From: Lineus longissimus
Lineage: Eukaryota; Nemertea; Pilidiophora; Heteronemertea; Lineidae
Direction: 5' to 3'
DNA length: 64,000 nucleotides
Assembly: GCF_910592395.1 (NCBI RefSeq)
Contig: NC_088320.1
Coordinates: 3,846,001 to 3,910,000, forward strand
Shown here in pieces: positions 22,330 through 36,000 of the stretch; the first letter of the stretch is position 1; every line of letters begins with the position of its first letter. A program made the translations under genes and the position numbers. The notes beneath the pieces are model-generated. The model was given only the letters and a program-made list of their open reading frames with translations. It searched no databases and was not told where the DNA came from.

Positions 22330-25236
22330 CCCAACTGTCTTGTCGTTTATTCTCACTTAACTACCAGATGACTGAACACAGATTTTGTTGGTGAAATCAT
22401 TCATCACGACCAACATGTCCCAAGAGGCAGCAGTGGCATAACGCATGTCTTTAGATTCTTTGTAACTATCTTCGTCGCTTCTAGGGTTTTAGTTTTAACT
22501 GGAGGTGCCAGTGCAAGAGGTGGTTAAAATTGTCTTTTCGGCAAAACACAAGGAGGCTACTAGAAAATACATCTAGGACAGCCAAGCTCAATGGTGCTGG
22601 TGTCTTCTTTGACATGCCAACCTTTCTTGTATTCACCTGGAGACCTAGACAAGGCTACGTACTTATGTTATTAATTTTTAAACAAATGGCGATTGGTCAC
22701 CTGCACTAGGAAGAGAAGAGTAAGAGAAAGAGTAGCTTCAGTTTCATAAGAACAACGTCACGTTTTAGTGCATGACCTTGGTTTGGTTATATTTTCTTGC
22801 TTCAAGGTGCAGCCACTCAAATTGTCCATTTCCTGGTAAGCCGTGCCATAACCTAGTTGCTTCATTGAATTGATTGAAAAACATCCTTATCCAAAAACAT
22901 TACCGAGCTAATGGTGGTATGTCATCGAGTTCGTTGAGGTGTTAATAATGACAGTCAGCAAGGACAGATATCATCATAAAATATTCAAATCACTCCGTAT
23001 TAAAACACAACATGTGGTAACCATGGCAACTGTGACTGGTGGCCGTTGGAGTGCACACCGTGACATGGCTCTACCTTTAGGCAAAGTCATAAAAATGACT
23101 CTCCTGACTTCGGATAGTGGTTGCCGTCATGGGCAGTAGTTACTGAGCTCAGTGGGGGTTGGTGAGTTATCAGTCGGTCGTAAACAACACCTGGGTTGTC
23201 TTAGATCTGAAAGTCAGGGACGAAGTCATGCATTTGAATAAGTTAAAGTCAATTCGTAAGTGATGATACATTTTATCAAATAGGCAACACTCTTACGTTT
23301 TGCAATCAAAGGAAGTTTTCATTCACCAGAAGATACCATTCACAACAGCGGGGACAAGAGCATCACAATGCGAAGGAGGTGACAATAGCCATAACGACAA
23401 CAATATACCACAAATCATTGAGTGATATCATCTAACGTAAGATATGTGCTGAATGAAATTAGCTACATCAACAGCGATTCAGGTTCATACTACTACAGCG
23501 AAGCTTGGTTAGCAGAGCGGCTTGATGTGTCTGATGCTGAAGCATTACTTCAACATTCTTGGTCTTCTTTACTTCTTGGTCCTGGAAACACCGAACATTG
23601 CATAATGTTTCTGGCAAATATGCAGACCTAAACCTAGGCGATGCAATGCAGATGTCACTTATCAAGTACAGTGATCTTAATCCGTAAGGCGTTCCCAGGT
23701 TAACAGCAAACAAATCAAAAGCACCGTAGGCAAATAACATGGTTGATGTTTGGCTCAAGGTAATCTGACTTGAGCTGGTCAAAACAAGAGGCAGCCTGGT
23801 AATAAATTAATGTCCAAACAATTATTCCATGCCTGTTTTGTCGGCCATTTTACCTAAGTACAAGTACTTCCGGTTCTGTTTTCGTCATCCTAAAATCGGA
23901 GCGGCGTATCTTATCACAGCACCAGATATATTGTACTTTACCGTTTTCCAAGAACCAACAACCAGATCAATAATTGACACAAATTATTGATTTGGCTGAA
24001 CACAGAAACATTTAAAGTTCAGGGTAATTCCAGCAGTTTGATTCATGGGTTTTTCGAGTATTCTAGCCCACTTAACTGGTAACAGATAAATCCGTTCCAG
24101 TCAAGAGAATAGAAGACTATTTGATCTGAAGTAACAGTCAGATGGTAATTTAGTAGGCCTTGGTCTCTCTGAGCATAAATCTCTGAAACGTTCTAATGGT
24201 TAATCAGAAAATTTCTGAAGAATTCATTCGATCTCGTTTCTAGTTTCTAACACAACTTGACGCTGTACCACACTACATGACTATTATCGAACAGCATTAT
24301 TGCATTCCCTTTGATGTTTGCCGCCACTTCAGAGGGAGACATTAAACAGCGCTAGACAGTTTCATCAGGAATTGAGCCAAGAAGCATTGCATTGCGCCCT
24401 AGAAAACGTACACCGGGCTTTTTGCGAGTTAAGGTGAAATATGCAAAGTATTCTGTTGATAATACGTACAAATAGCACTGAAGAGTGGCTTCAGGGAAAT
24501 GTCCTCGAATCGCCGTACATTTTCTGCATGATCACTTCACAACAGCATGTCCATTCTGATCCTGTTTAACATGGAATTGGTTGAAATTGCTTTGGGCCTT
24601 CCCGGAAATGGCGCCATATATCAATATAATGGGAACGTACTTGTGAGGTGACTTCGTCTGCCAATCCACCTGCCTTGTACTGTATAACTTGCTTCCAATC
24701 TCCTAAAGGATCAGTTCATCTTTATTGATTTGGAATAATGGCTGGGGACAGTATATGGTGATTCTTTCATCTGGATATGTCTTATCGTTTATGGCCAAGA
24801 ACAGTGGTCTGGAAGCATGGCATTATCAGAATGAATGACTCAGCTCTATTCCAGCCTCTAGACATTCTAAAAGCCATGTGTCCTATTCCGGTTTTTTTCC
24901 ATTTTGTATAAATACACATGTCTGATTTTATAAAGTTATCAACGGGACGATATTTTTCTCTTTTGGTAATTGTGCACAGCAATGTATAGATCGCTTGTGC
25001 GCAGACGGCGTCCAAGGAATAGTACGTGAACAAGGTTATTTGGTATCCCAAGTATACAAATAAATTTGGATAGCCAAGCTTTTTGCTGAGCCAGAACAGA
25101 TTGCTGGACCACTACTATAAAATCTTCATTCAGCCTCGAAGTAAACAGTATTAGGTCCAAACTCCTTTCAGCTAGCGGGCTTGTAATGCGTTTTATGTTT
25201 TTTTCTAATGTTTCTAACTAGCAGTCTGCCAAATGA

Positions 25237-25569
<333 letters not shown>

Positions 25570-26130
25570 AAGGGATCGAGAAAGGGGAAGGGGAAGCTAA
25601 GAAGGGGAAGCAAAAATGCGTGTCCAATCACGGAACCATGGTGACATCTCTCCTCGTTTGAAAGGGAATTTGTATTCACCTTACCATTGGGACACTTTTG
25701 CCCAACCGTTTAGGAATTGGTGTAGTTTCTATCTACGAGGGGATTGGAATTGTCTTGGTCATACCAGTGTGATTTTGATGTCTGGCCGTAGTCCTGTTTG
25801 GAAGACACGGAGGCTAATCATCCCAGTCGCGATAGGAAAGCAGTGTCCTATCGGATGGAAGCATTTTCTGTCTTGATCGATCAAGAGGTGGAATTCAACT
25901 CAATTTGAACTACGAGATATTTATTGCTTCATATTTTATAAATGTACGAAAGGTTGTCTCTGTTGTATTTTACGTTGTCAAATTGAATATGATCTGATGA
26001 AGCATACTTTCACTAGAAGACTCTCAATGTTACCTCCAGTTATGGGTAAAAGTGGAACTCTCAGGTAGAGACAACTACAGAACGGCTTGGCTCATGAAGC
26101 ACTTGCTTCAGAAGGTTGCGGTGTTGTTGT

Positions 26131-26136
26131 AATAAA
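26131..26136 (+). terminator. Candidate Lox4 polyadenylation signal
   Basis: This AATAAA hexamer lies 560 bp after the Lox4 stop codon and is followed by a GT-rich stretch. Another AATAAA occurs near 26773. A cDNA end would decide between them. Confidence 0.35.
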
Positions 26137-26223
26137 TGTGGTTATCGTGTCCGTTCGTCGTCCAGTTAGATGTAAGGATAAGCATTTCAGCTCAAGCAGA
26201 GGGATAGAGGTTGGCTCTGGCCT

Positions 26224-26302
26224 GCATGAGTTGGAACAGAAAGTGAACCTTGTTTGAAAGTGAACCTGATCTTTTCAGAGAAAAATGCTTTAACCATTAC
26301 AT
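26224..26302 (-). repeat. Dispersed repeat copy 2, 3' of Lox4
   Basis: This is the inverted partner of 22254-22329. It includes GTTGGAACAGAAAGTGAACC and AGAGAAAAATGCTTTAACCA. It contains an extra AGTGAACCT-like block relative to the intron copy. Confidence 0.8.
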
Positions 26303-29300
26303 CTTTCGTGTTAACATTTGTAACCCATCAGTCTTACCGTTTAGTACTATCATATCCTGAGTTAAAAGGATATTTTGCGGATACCTGCCTATACGTGAAT
26401 GCATCGGTTTTCAAAACACAAAGATGCCAAGTTTGAAATGTGTCAATGAATATATGATTAATGCTGATGTAGCATTTTACAAACTAACTGATGTAACAAT
26501 ATTTGTTGGAACTGGGCCCAAACTAATGATAGTCCTATGATGGACTGATGAAATGATGAATTTAATTTTGACAAATCAAATTCGAAAAGGTACGGATTAC
26601 TTCGACTACAGATTGTATCAGGGGGGGGGGGGGGGCATTCGAAAAATAGGCCAGGACCAATTAAAAGTTACAAGATATTACAAAAAGTTATAACTGTTAT
26701 AATTGAAATGAGCGATGATTAAAAACCACTTACTTCATGGTCAACACAAATTTTGATAAGACTCGTTAAAAAATAAAGCCTTGAGCTTGAATGAGAAAGT
26801 ACAAGTACCAAACGTATGAACAATGGTATTCGCCTCTAATGAGCAAATGTTTTTTTAAGTTACAGCTCTGCCTGCACTTCGTACCAACAGGGGCCACCCC
26901 ATTAATCAAAGATTAAAATTATTACATTGGCATTAGATCAATGAATAGATTTTGAGGCTGCTTTAAAATGAAATAGCCTTTTTTCAAATATAATCATGCT
27001 TATATTCGTTTATAAAAAAAATCAAGACACACATTCATTTGTAAGTGAGAAAGTTATTGTGAGACACATTTGAGAAAGTGAGGAAATTATGATGAGAGAA
27101 GAAGAGAATACATGTAAATGTAGTATCCTTTTGGTGTAATTGAGTTAAACTTAACGTTAACTTTAAAATGTAACTGAAGGAGAGAACGCCAAGTGAGGTT
27201 CACGCCAACTATACACACTGTTGAAGTTGGACGACCCAAGGACATCGATGTAGGCAAATCTTGGCTATATAATTCACTGAACTTTTTAACTTTACTTCCT
27301 CTCTCATGAGAGTTGGGAAGTTATATCAAGTCCATCCTTTTTTGTAACAAGTTGTAAGTTACGGTGGTATAGCTATAGCCCCGGTTCAATATATAGCTTC
27401 TGAGTGGATTATTGTGAACTGCTGGCTGCTTTCTACACAGTTCAGGCTATAATTGTCCAGGGTCTATAGAATTGTATCACGTCCTTTTATTTGACGTTAG
27501 CTGGACTTGGTCAAGATCAGTACAGATTCATAGGAAAGAACTATTATACCAACTCTACCTCCAAAAGTAAAACATTAGATATCTGTTTAATCGTACCCAG
27601 ACGAGTGAATTATTATATTTATAAATTAAAAATCTATTTTTGCTTGTCCGATGATTGTGTAAAAATGAAACCCAAATCTGCAAGAACAGAAAACGGCTCT
27701 GTTGTCAAAGAAATAAGTTGACAATTCCTACACACTGACCAGCTTAGTGCAAGAGATACAGTGGCACATCATAGTGCATTGCACTAATTTTGGAATGCAC
27801 TTCGTCTTTGAGTAGCATATACAGGCATGCGAGAAGAAGCAAGCAGTCCAGGAAGCTTGCTCAGCAAATTCGGGTTGAAGCTTGGACGTGAATTCCACTA
27901 GACATTCTTTTCCCAAGATGGTTTGTCGTTTGCTTAGCTTTTTTCTAGTAAAAGTGCAAGAGTAAAAAGTAAATGCCTGTCGTATGTGTGGCCCCATGCA
28001 TAATTATGTTCATGGGTCTAACGCCAAATTGAGAGGGGATGACAAAAATTTGCTTGCGGCGCTGCGTGATTATTATGATGTTGCTTTAACGGATCAAAAA
28101 CCTATTATTTCGGGGCATTAAAAGAAAGACTCACAATCAGGAAAATACAACTAAACCTTAAAAAAAACAACGATGTTTTTGAAACGAAAGAAACTGAAAA
28201 GGTAGTCTACAGCCAACATCAAGGTGCAGTATTTGCACCATGTACACCTTACGAGAGAAATACAACACTGTTCCAAGTAAGAACAGGAAAACGGTGGTTG
28301 ATAAAAGAAGAACGCTTTTTTCAGTTGTTGATTTTTGTGTACAAATTTTTGACCATGTTTTGCATTGTGCAGTCTTGTTACAGAGTCTAAATGTGACGGT
28401 TATGAAGTAACTCTGTCAAAGTGATGATCTCACAATTTTGTCTTATGTTAGTAGATGCCTTGTAAATGGCAGGTGTACGGCGTGTTCCAGAAATAATGCA
28501 ATCATCTTTCGAATCTCGTTGGTCATGACCGCCGAGACAATGCTAACCAAAAAGGTACAGGGCGGCAATAGGTCGATGGCCAACACAATACCGATACATT
28601 TTGGGTATGACATTGACAGGGACTCTACATGTAGGCATGTATTTCACATAACATAGGGCTGACAATACTTTGTCAATAGGTGAAATAGGTACCGTACCTT
28701 GCGTCGTTTCTGGGACATCCCGTAGCGATAGAAAATAATCAAAATGACCAGAGTCCATAGAAGATTATCAGAAGGAATCATTTGAAGGCTGGTTAGTGTA
28801 ATCGTTCAAGAGATTCACCAAAAGCTGTGGCCATTCTGCGTACAGCGTTTTAAAGGTTGTATGAGAAGGAAAATTTCAGTCCAGGATTGATTTAAGATAT
28901 CAGCAGTATACTATAGGTGTTTAATAGAATACGTGCCTTTGTGTATCAAGTCAAAATGCTCAAGACATCTTATAAATACTATTGACTTTAGATATTGTTT
29001 TAGTATAGAAGACGCGTCAGATTTGTTGTAAAAGTCAAATTTGTGTCCGGTTCGTCCGTCTTTCCTGTCAATGAGAATGCGAATCCTGATGTGTTGATTA
29101 TTTAACACATTTGAGTGAAGGAACGATGTTGTCTGGTCCAGTGTACACTTGCACAGTATGGAAGGCTATCATCTAAACGTAGGGTCTTTAACATGTTTAA
29201 AGAGCTGTTCGCGCTCTGTTGGCCGACCCAACCCGAGCAAAACCTATAGTGCATTTCATATGCATAACTGACCTGTTGACCCATATAAATGTACACCCGA

Positions 29301-32300
29301 AACGTGGACATGGCATTCGAACTTTGTTGTTGTCAAACGTGATGAAGAATAGCCAAAGTGTCTTCTAAGGGTAGTACAGGAATTGACGTGAATTCAGCAA
29401 GTAGTATGATAATATGGACCAAAGACATTCTATAGACTCCATCATCAGCCATTCAATGCAGAGTCTTAGAAGAATTGACGCTATTTTCTTCAATCTGATC
29501 TCGGGTAGTAGTACTACTTAAGAGCCTCTAACAAAAAATCAAAATGGTATCCACAAGCTTGTAGTAATATGTAGACCCTATTGTGCTAATCACGCTAATT
29601 GTAAAGGATGTTGTAATACATTCAGCTTTATATATTTTGTATCAGAATATCAACAAGTGGATCATTTGCCAACATGAAGATCACTCGACTCTTTTACGAC
29701 GAGTATCACATAATTTGAAAAGAAGAATGGCGTAGGTTGAAAAAATGTCATCGAAATAATGTGCTGGGCCTCTAACTGCTGATGTATGGTGTTTGCCTGT
29801 CAGGAAAGGTTATGGCAGCCGAATTCTCATCTGTCATTCCATACAACATATGAATCCAAGCCAAATTTGATACATATTCTCAAGACTTTCATTAAATTAT
29901 GATTTGAAGGTCGTTTTGGACGATAGGTTTGCTACTTCATAAGTTGAGACACCTTGGACAGTCTCAGAGTTTCTGTGAATACGGGTAGATGTTCATATTC
30001 TTTCATTATTGTCATTTGGTGTTGCGTGCCAGGTGGCCAAAAGTAAAAGTTGTACAAAGTGAAGAAAATAAATAAATAAAAGTAACAGCATTGTTTATTT
30101 TACATACATGTGGTTCAGGAAGGATTCAGTCGATTATTGACCAAGTCCAGTGTCTTGACAACATACACATGACTGACTTTTTGGGCGATAATGCCATGAC
30201 CTTCCTATCACCACCCCGCTTTTTTGGACACTAGTATCCAGTGCTGTGACTGTCTGCAAATAGGGAAGCTGTACTGTACTGCACAATTTACGAAGCGAGA
30301 TACAATAGGATTGGGTTCGTTACTAAATGACATAATGTCTAGAGTCAATGTCAGCCGGGTGTCTGGAAATCTTCTCAACACAGCTGCTGCTTTTCTTTAC
30401 CACGACCAGAACCTAGCCCATCCCTGGAAAGTGACTACCCTCGCATGGTCAATGGATCCCATCTGCCGCAAGTAGAGAAAAACAATAAATAAGTGTCAAC
30501 ATTTTAGTCCCAAGACTGATATAAAATGATACTGATGACTGCTCCTTCATTGCTTGTGATGAGATGGTTTCGTCGTACTCGTTATATTTGTGACTTGGAC
30601 CTCGACAAGGCAACGGACCAGGGAGGACCAGGTGACCTGTAAGTCATTAGACGACTTGCCATGGGTCCAGCGATCACGCCGAACGCAATCAGAAACTGAC
30701 CAATTTCTAGACTCCTGTGACCTTTGAGCTTGCGTGACCTGGCGTGATTCTCGGGGCTCCAACCGAATGAAAAATTGGCCAATTTCAAGGCAATTCCTTG
30801 CTGTAATCCGAATCAGGTCTTTTTCATTTGTCTACCTTACTAGTTTCTATGTCCCCAAGTGACTTCGAACCTCCTATCATTAATAATTCAATGGTGGCCA
30901 AAATATTACTTGTTCTCGAAACTGGCTAATGTTGCATGAGATGAAGGATATAACATTTAGAAGCTACAATCTCCTTCTCATGTGTGCACAAAATTCACCA
31001 GGACCAACACAGCCTTAGACCTGGGCCTCCACTATAAGGAGACTGTGGACAGATAACCTATCATATACTTCTTCACTGCGGGTAGAGAGGTTCTCGAAGT
31101 GCCTCAAGTAATGCATTATTCCACTATGCATTATAAGATCTGGCATTAAAAGTCATCAATCGAAACCCACAACTTTCGTGTTATGATCACTGAACCACTT
31201 GTATATACTTTACCACTTAAAGTGAAGCCATTTTGTGGACACCAATGAAAATGGAGAAGCGATACCCGGAAATGGTGTCACTGCGAGGTCACTACACGAT
31301 TCCACTGATAATCTGACGCGTCCTTGAGCGCATCTTCACCTATTTCATCATTCCAAATCTTGTTCTGATGGGTAGTGTCCGCAGGGTTGCAATAATCACT
31401 CAGATTACCACTACTTATTGAGTGGTATCATACTAATGATGCGGGGTTTAAGGGAACGACTCCCCCGTGGCCCACCGCGCTAATCGCGGCCTTGAGACTC
31501 CGTGCACCAACAGCCATGCACGAAGGGAGTTGTCCGAGCAGAAAAACGAACCCGGGATCATAATGGAATAAGTTAATCAGAGTTGACCATAACAATTTAT
31601 CACGAGGGATTCTATTTGGACTAAACTGATTTTATTTCTTGATGCTCGGAAGTTGCATAGGATACCCATCGGTCAAGTGACAGACAGAATGAAAGAAAAA
31701 GTGTTTCAGCATATTAATCCTTCGGCCAAAGATCTTCACCGGATCTTCCCCTGAAAAGCAGGACGACAGGAAGAGGAGCCGTTCCTGGGAAGAATATTGA
31801 TAAGTGCATTGTTTTGTGCGCTGAAGTGTAGGTCACATTGCTGCACCCGTCGTGGTCAAGACGCATCTTCATATTGCCAAGAGAAGGACCACGACCGTTG
31901 TCATATAATCGGATCTGGTACTAAGTAAATGAACTTGGAGCATCGCTTACATTGGAATGTTAAGCGGCCTGATCACTAACTACTGATTAAATTGGTGGTC
32001 CCTGTATAGGACCATAATTCATCAACGTTAAGAACCAGCCATCGATACTTGCAGTCACTGTGATGTAATGTTCATTCTTTGACTGTGCAGTATGAGCTAC
32101 TCTACACCATCAAGGCTGCATGTAAACAGATATGCACCAACGTAACCTTTGCATCATGAGGCTTCCGACATAATTATGTCCCACAATCACATGAAAAACA
32201 TTTACATGAGATAGCCTTTAAGCTTATATCTGTCCAACAATCTGGTCCGTTTCGATGGACACACAACAATCATGTTTATTTGCACCAAAGATAGGCTTAC

Positions 32301-32717
32301 TTCAAAGTGACTGCAAGTCGCCGACAATTCATTTTTGATTGGACAATGATACATAATAGATATGAATGCATCCGGGCCAATTATTAGGCTACTCAAACAC
32401 ATTTTTTCTCTGCACGCAGAGAGGTTGTATGTATTTTTGTGGCCGAAAGAACAGCTGGTGCAAGCATCTCGGACAATTAACAGGAATTCCAACGGCTGAT
32501 TAAACAAAGTGAAGATCTCGAGGCTCCTTGGAGGGAGAGTGGTACACTTTTAGACCTAAATGTTCATGCCTCACGAAAGTAGACAGATTTTTATCGCATC
32601 AAGCAACCACGTCAAGGGTGCATGATCTGCCTGGTCATCTTTCATTGGTATGCTATCGTCATCTGTACTAGCTTCTGTACATTATGATGATAACAAATTG
32701 TATGCTGAACTAGTAAA
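26303..32717. other. Intergenic DNA 3' of Lox4, first part
   Basis: No recognisable gene. A run of 15 G at 26621-26635 is the only simple-sequence tract of note. A GC-rich patch at about 31440-31570 resembles parts of a tRNA gene but does not fold as one. Several ORFs of 60-101 codons have no known motif. Confidence 0.5.
26621..26635. repeat. Homopolymer G tract (15)
   Basis: An uninterrupted run of 15 G. A similar run of 16 G lies at 34715-34730. Lengths of such tracts are often unreliable in assemblies. Confidence 0.9.
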
Positions 32718-33032
32718 ATGAAGTCCCACTGTCCCAATCAATCCTTTCTGCTTATTTTTTTACCTTTCCTATGTCATGGGCACTTTGCAGAGTCGAAATT
32801 CAGTCCATTTGACTTAGTTGAGGAGATCAGAGCACGTACACGTTCAAGAGACGTCCTCGTCAAGATGTGTAGGCTTCTGAACAAGTGGCGACAAAGTCAA
32901 GGGTCCATTAAGCAGGTGAATCATACACTCCGTAGTGGCAGTGGACAGGCGTCTGTCGTCAGGTATAGAGGATGTCGAATAAACTACCTCAAGAATTTAG
33001 AGTATCAGGGCCATACGTACGAAATGGGCTGA
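32718..33032 (+). CDS. Unassigned ORF with possible signal peptide, or an internal exon
   Basis: A 104-aa ORF starts ATG in context AAAATGA. Residues 1-26 have a hydrophobic core (FLLIFLPFL) resembling a secretory signal. The remainder is Arg/Lys-rich, including LVEEIRARTRSRD and MCRLLNKWRQSQ. Alternatively the middle is an exon: a long pyrimidine tract ends in TTTGCAG before GAGTCGAAATTC, and AAGCAG/GTGAAT later matches a donor. I recognise no family. Many ORFs of similar length here are clearly chance, so coding is uncertain. Confidence 0.2.
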   Translation: MKSHCPNQSFLLIFLPFLCHGHFAESKFSPFDLVEEIRARTRSRDVLVKMCRLLNKWRQSQGSIKQVNHTLRSGSGQASVVRYRGCRINYLKNLEYQGHTYEMG

Positions 33033-36000
33033 AGCCTGACAGATAAAATCCAACTGTATAGCCATCATTGTTGTCGGCGTCTCGTTGGCTTATTGTCGTT
33101 GTGTCATGACAGTAATCTTCATATAGCAGTGAATTACCACACGCTCCAACTTAAATTGATATCTAACTGTTGTTAGCTCGGGCATGTCCTTTATGTCTCT
33201 CAGGCATTGCCATAGGTGCACTATCGTAAATCTCAAAAATCTAATTAAACCAACTGTCATAGCAAGCGCCACCGCATGGCCTTAAATATTTACCAGTGTT
33301 CCCGGGTCTTGACACAGCCTTACGCCATCCATAGAATTTACTTATCCTTGGTTAAGATTTATCTCTTACCCAGACCCAATCGATGCCTCATGCACTTTAA
33401 TAGGGTGCAAGAATGCAATGCCGTTGTGGCTTCTTTGGACGACAAGATGGTTATATCGTTATGACGTCAAGGTGAAATATATCACCTGATCAACAGCAAC
33501 AACATGGTATGGAGTCACATGACTTGTGTCATCACTTACTTCCTCGCTCGACCGACTAAAAGCGTTAGCCACGTCGTCATTACCACAACTTCTTCAGTGG
33601 TTTTTGCGGGTGATCTCTCGACTTCCGTCATGGTCCAATCTAGTTCCCGATAAGTTCGATTTTAAAGCCAGTACGACAGAAGCCTGACAGATGTATGACG
33701 GGAACTCGAGAGGGACATGGCGGGAACATGGAGGGAGAAACTAGATTCCACATTTGTTGCAACGCTGACCAATCAAATGGTATTTCGCTTGTCTCAACTT
33801 GGCTAATGTCGTGAATGTGGTACGCTGTCCAGTGGCGTTAATTGGTTTCCTCCTTCACACAATGAAACCGTCCGATACTGTAACCTGCGCAAATTGAATG
33901 CTAATCATATTCGGATTGATGCTGATCATTCAATCAACAACTTCGGATTCAATGTTCAACCCCCAGCATTGACCAAAGTCGCACTACACTTGTCGCTGGA
34001 TTTGACATGTTTTACAACACCCAACGCGTCGGAGGTGAGTCCCAGTTACGGCTCACAAGGCCGCCTTTAAGAACACAAGAAGAATGGAAATGATGTTGCG
34101 CTATTTGCATGCATGGTCCGATCTTACTCTCGCGATAGCAATGTAATGTAATAGTTATGGTAATAGGTTTCCTTTGATCTTCCTATAAATGCCGCCCTCG
34201 TTAGCAAAAATGTAATCCCCGTAGAATAAACCTTATAAATCTTCAGTGCGGGGAGATAAATAAAATGACTGGTAAGCGCGAGAGCGAGGCTGGGTCGCTG
34301 GGTGCTGTCGTCTGCTAGGGTCGCGTTGTCGTCTGCCAGGGTCTCCCAGATTCTCGCTGAGCGGCTATCTCGGGATAGTTTTCTAAACCCTTTGCAACCA
34401 GCATAACCGGAATAATTGCCCACGTGGAGTTTTTTCCTGTCCGTTGATGATGGGTTAAAGGGCATGACTACTAAGAGCAACCGTAGCAATACTTATTTCT
34501 TTCGCCATGATGAAAAAAATTGAAACTAGGTCGGATTGAATACTAATTTCATAATGCCAAGATTTTACAAAAAGTTAGCCAAGTGCAACTAATTAGTAGA
34601 CCCGGTACATTTTAATTTCAATGCGTGACACATTTGCACTACTTGTTTGTTTATTCGTTATCAAAACTTGGAACTAGGTCTAGTTTGAAGTAGTTGGTGG
34701 ATTACCAAGCTTCTGGGGGGGGGGGGGGGGAATCATGTAGCGGTCATTTCGAGTTGAGGCAAAAACCAAGGTGGACCAAAGCTTATTTGAGGACAACTGA
34801 ATTGAGAACTTTTTTTGAGTTTTTACTTTGAAATGAGAATTTGATACCAGTGCTTCAATATTGGCATCCCGCTAGGCGGTGCTGGCTGTCAAGGGAGGGG
34901 GGTTGTTGTCAAGTGATGTAGTCGACGCATCTTCAATGTAAACAGCCTTGAATAAAGTAGAGTTACTTTTAAGAATGGATCTGACGTAATACAATGTCGT
35001 GCTACATCATTATTGCGTAACAGGTGCCTGGTAGTGAGACTTGAGAGTTGAAGTCGGCCTTTCTCCGATGACTGATGACTGCAGCGCAGGATGGCTGTCA
35101 AAATTTGAAGATAAAGCTCGCTTACATCACTGGACAACTAGCGACCGCCAGCATCACATAGCGGCGGCCGTAGTATTACGTTGGTAGCCAATTACAATTG
35201 TTGTATCTTTGTCCAACATCTCGAACAACAATCCTTACACATCCCCATTCTTATCACGGCCATTGTGAACATCTAAAGCACCAATTGCCACGCGTGACGT
35301 CACGAAAACACGACATAACGCCAAGAAACAGAAGACACTAATAAGATAATCCTCATTGGCATTCCTCGGGCAACCCGGTTGACATTTTGGTCGATGTTTG
35401 CCGATACGATTCTCATTCTACAATGTTCTTATTTTGTCTAGTAATTAAGCAGGAAGACCGGACAAGTAATCATTTGCGGCTCGCCAGTAGCAAAGTGGTT
35501 GCGGTTTCAGCTGGTCATGGGTCGGATGGATGACACTTGTGAACGCCCCATGACTTAGGCCACCGACGAAGTAATTCAGTTGATGTTTCATTTGTCTCCT
35601 CTTGACCACCAGGGTTAATATATTATGAAGAATGAGTGTTACAAAACTGCAGTATTCTGTTCTGCACGTTTTGGGCTTTTGTACGTTTAAGTCTGGTCAG
35701 AATTTTCGAAAATTTTGCTTTTATTGATTTGGTAGTTTCGGGACTACAAGGTACATGTATATATAGGTTTCGATCGACATTAAAAAGTGTAGTTCAGATT
35801 GGTCGATTTCAATCACAAAGTAAGCAATTGACCCCAAGATAGAAACGTCTCCGCCTCAGACAGACTAAAATCAACATACCGATTAAAAAGCAATTAACTC
35901 TGGAGCGAAGTATTGGTTAATCCGGTTCAATGATTGATGATTATTGATGAAGTGATTTGTGATAGCAAATTACCATTAACATGCTACTGCCTACTTTATG

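Noticed and set aside
31440-31570. GC-rich patch with box A/B-like strings, possible tRNA or tRNA-derived SINE
   Set aside because: The A-box-like and B-box-like strings are in the wrong order on the same strand and no cloverleaf can be drawn.
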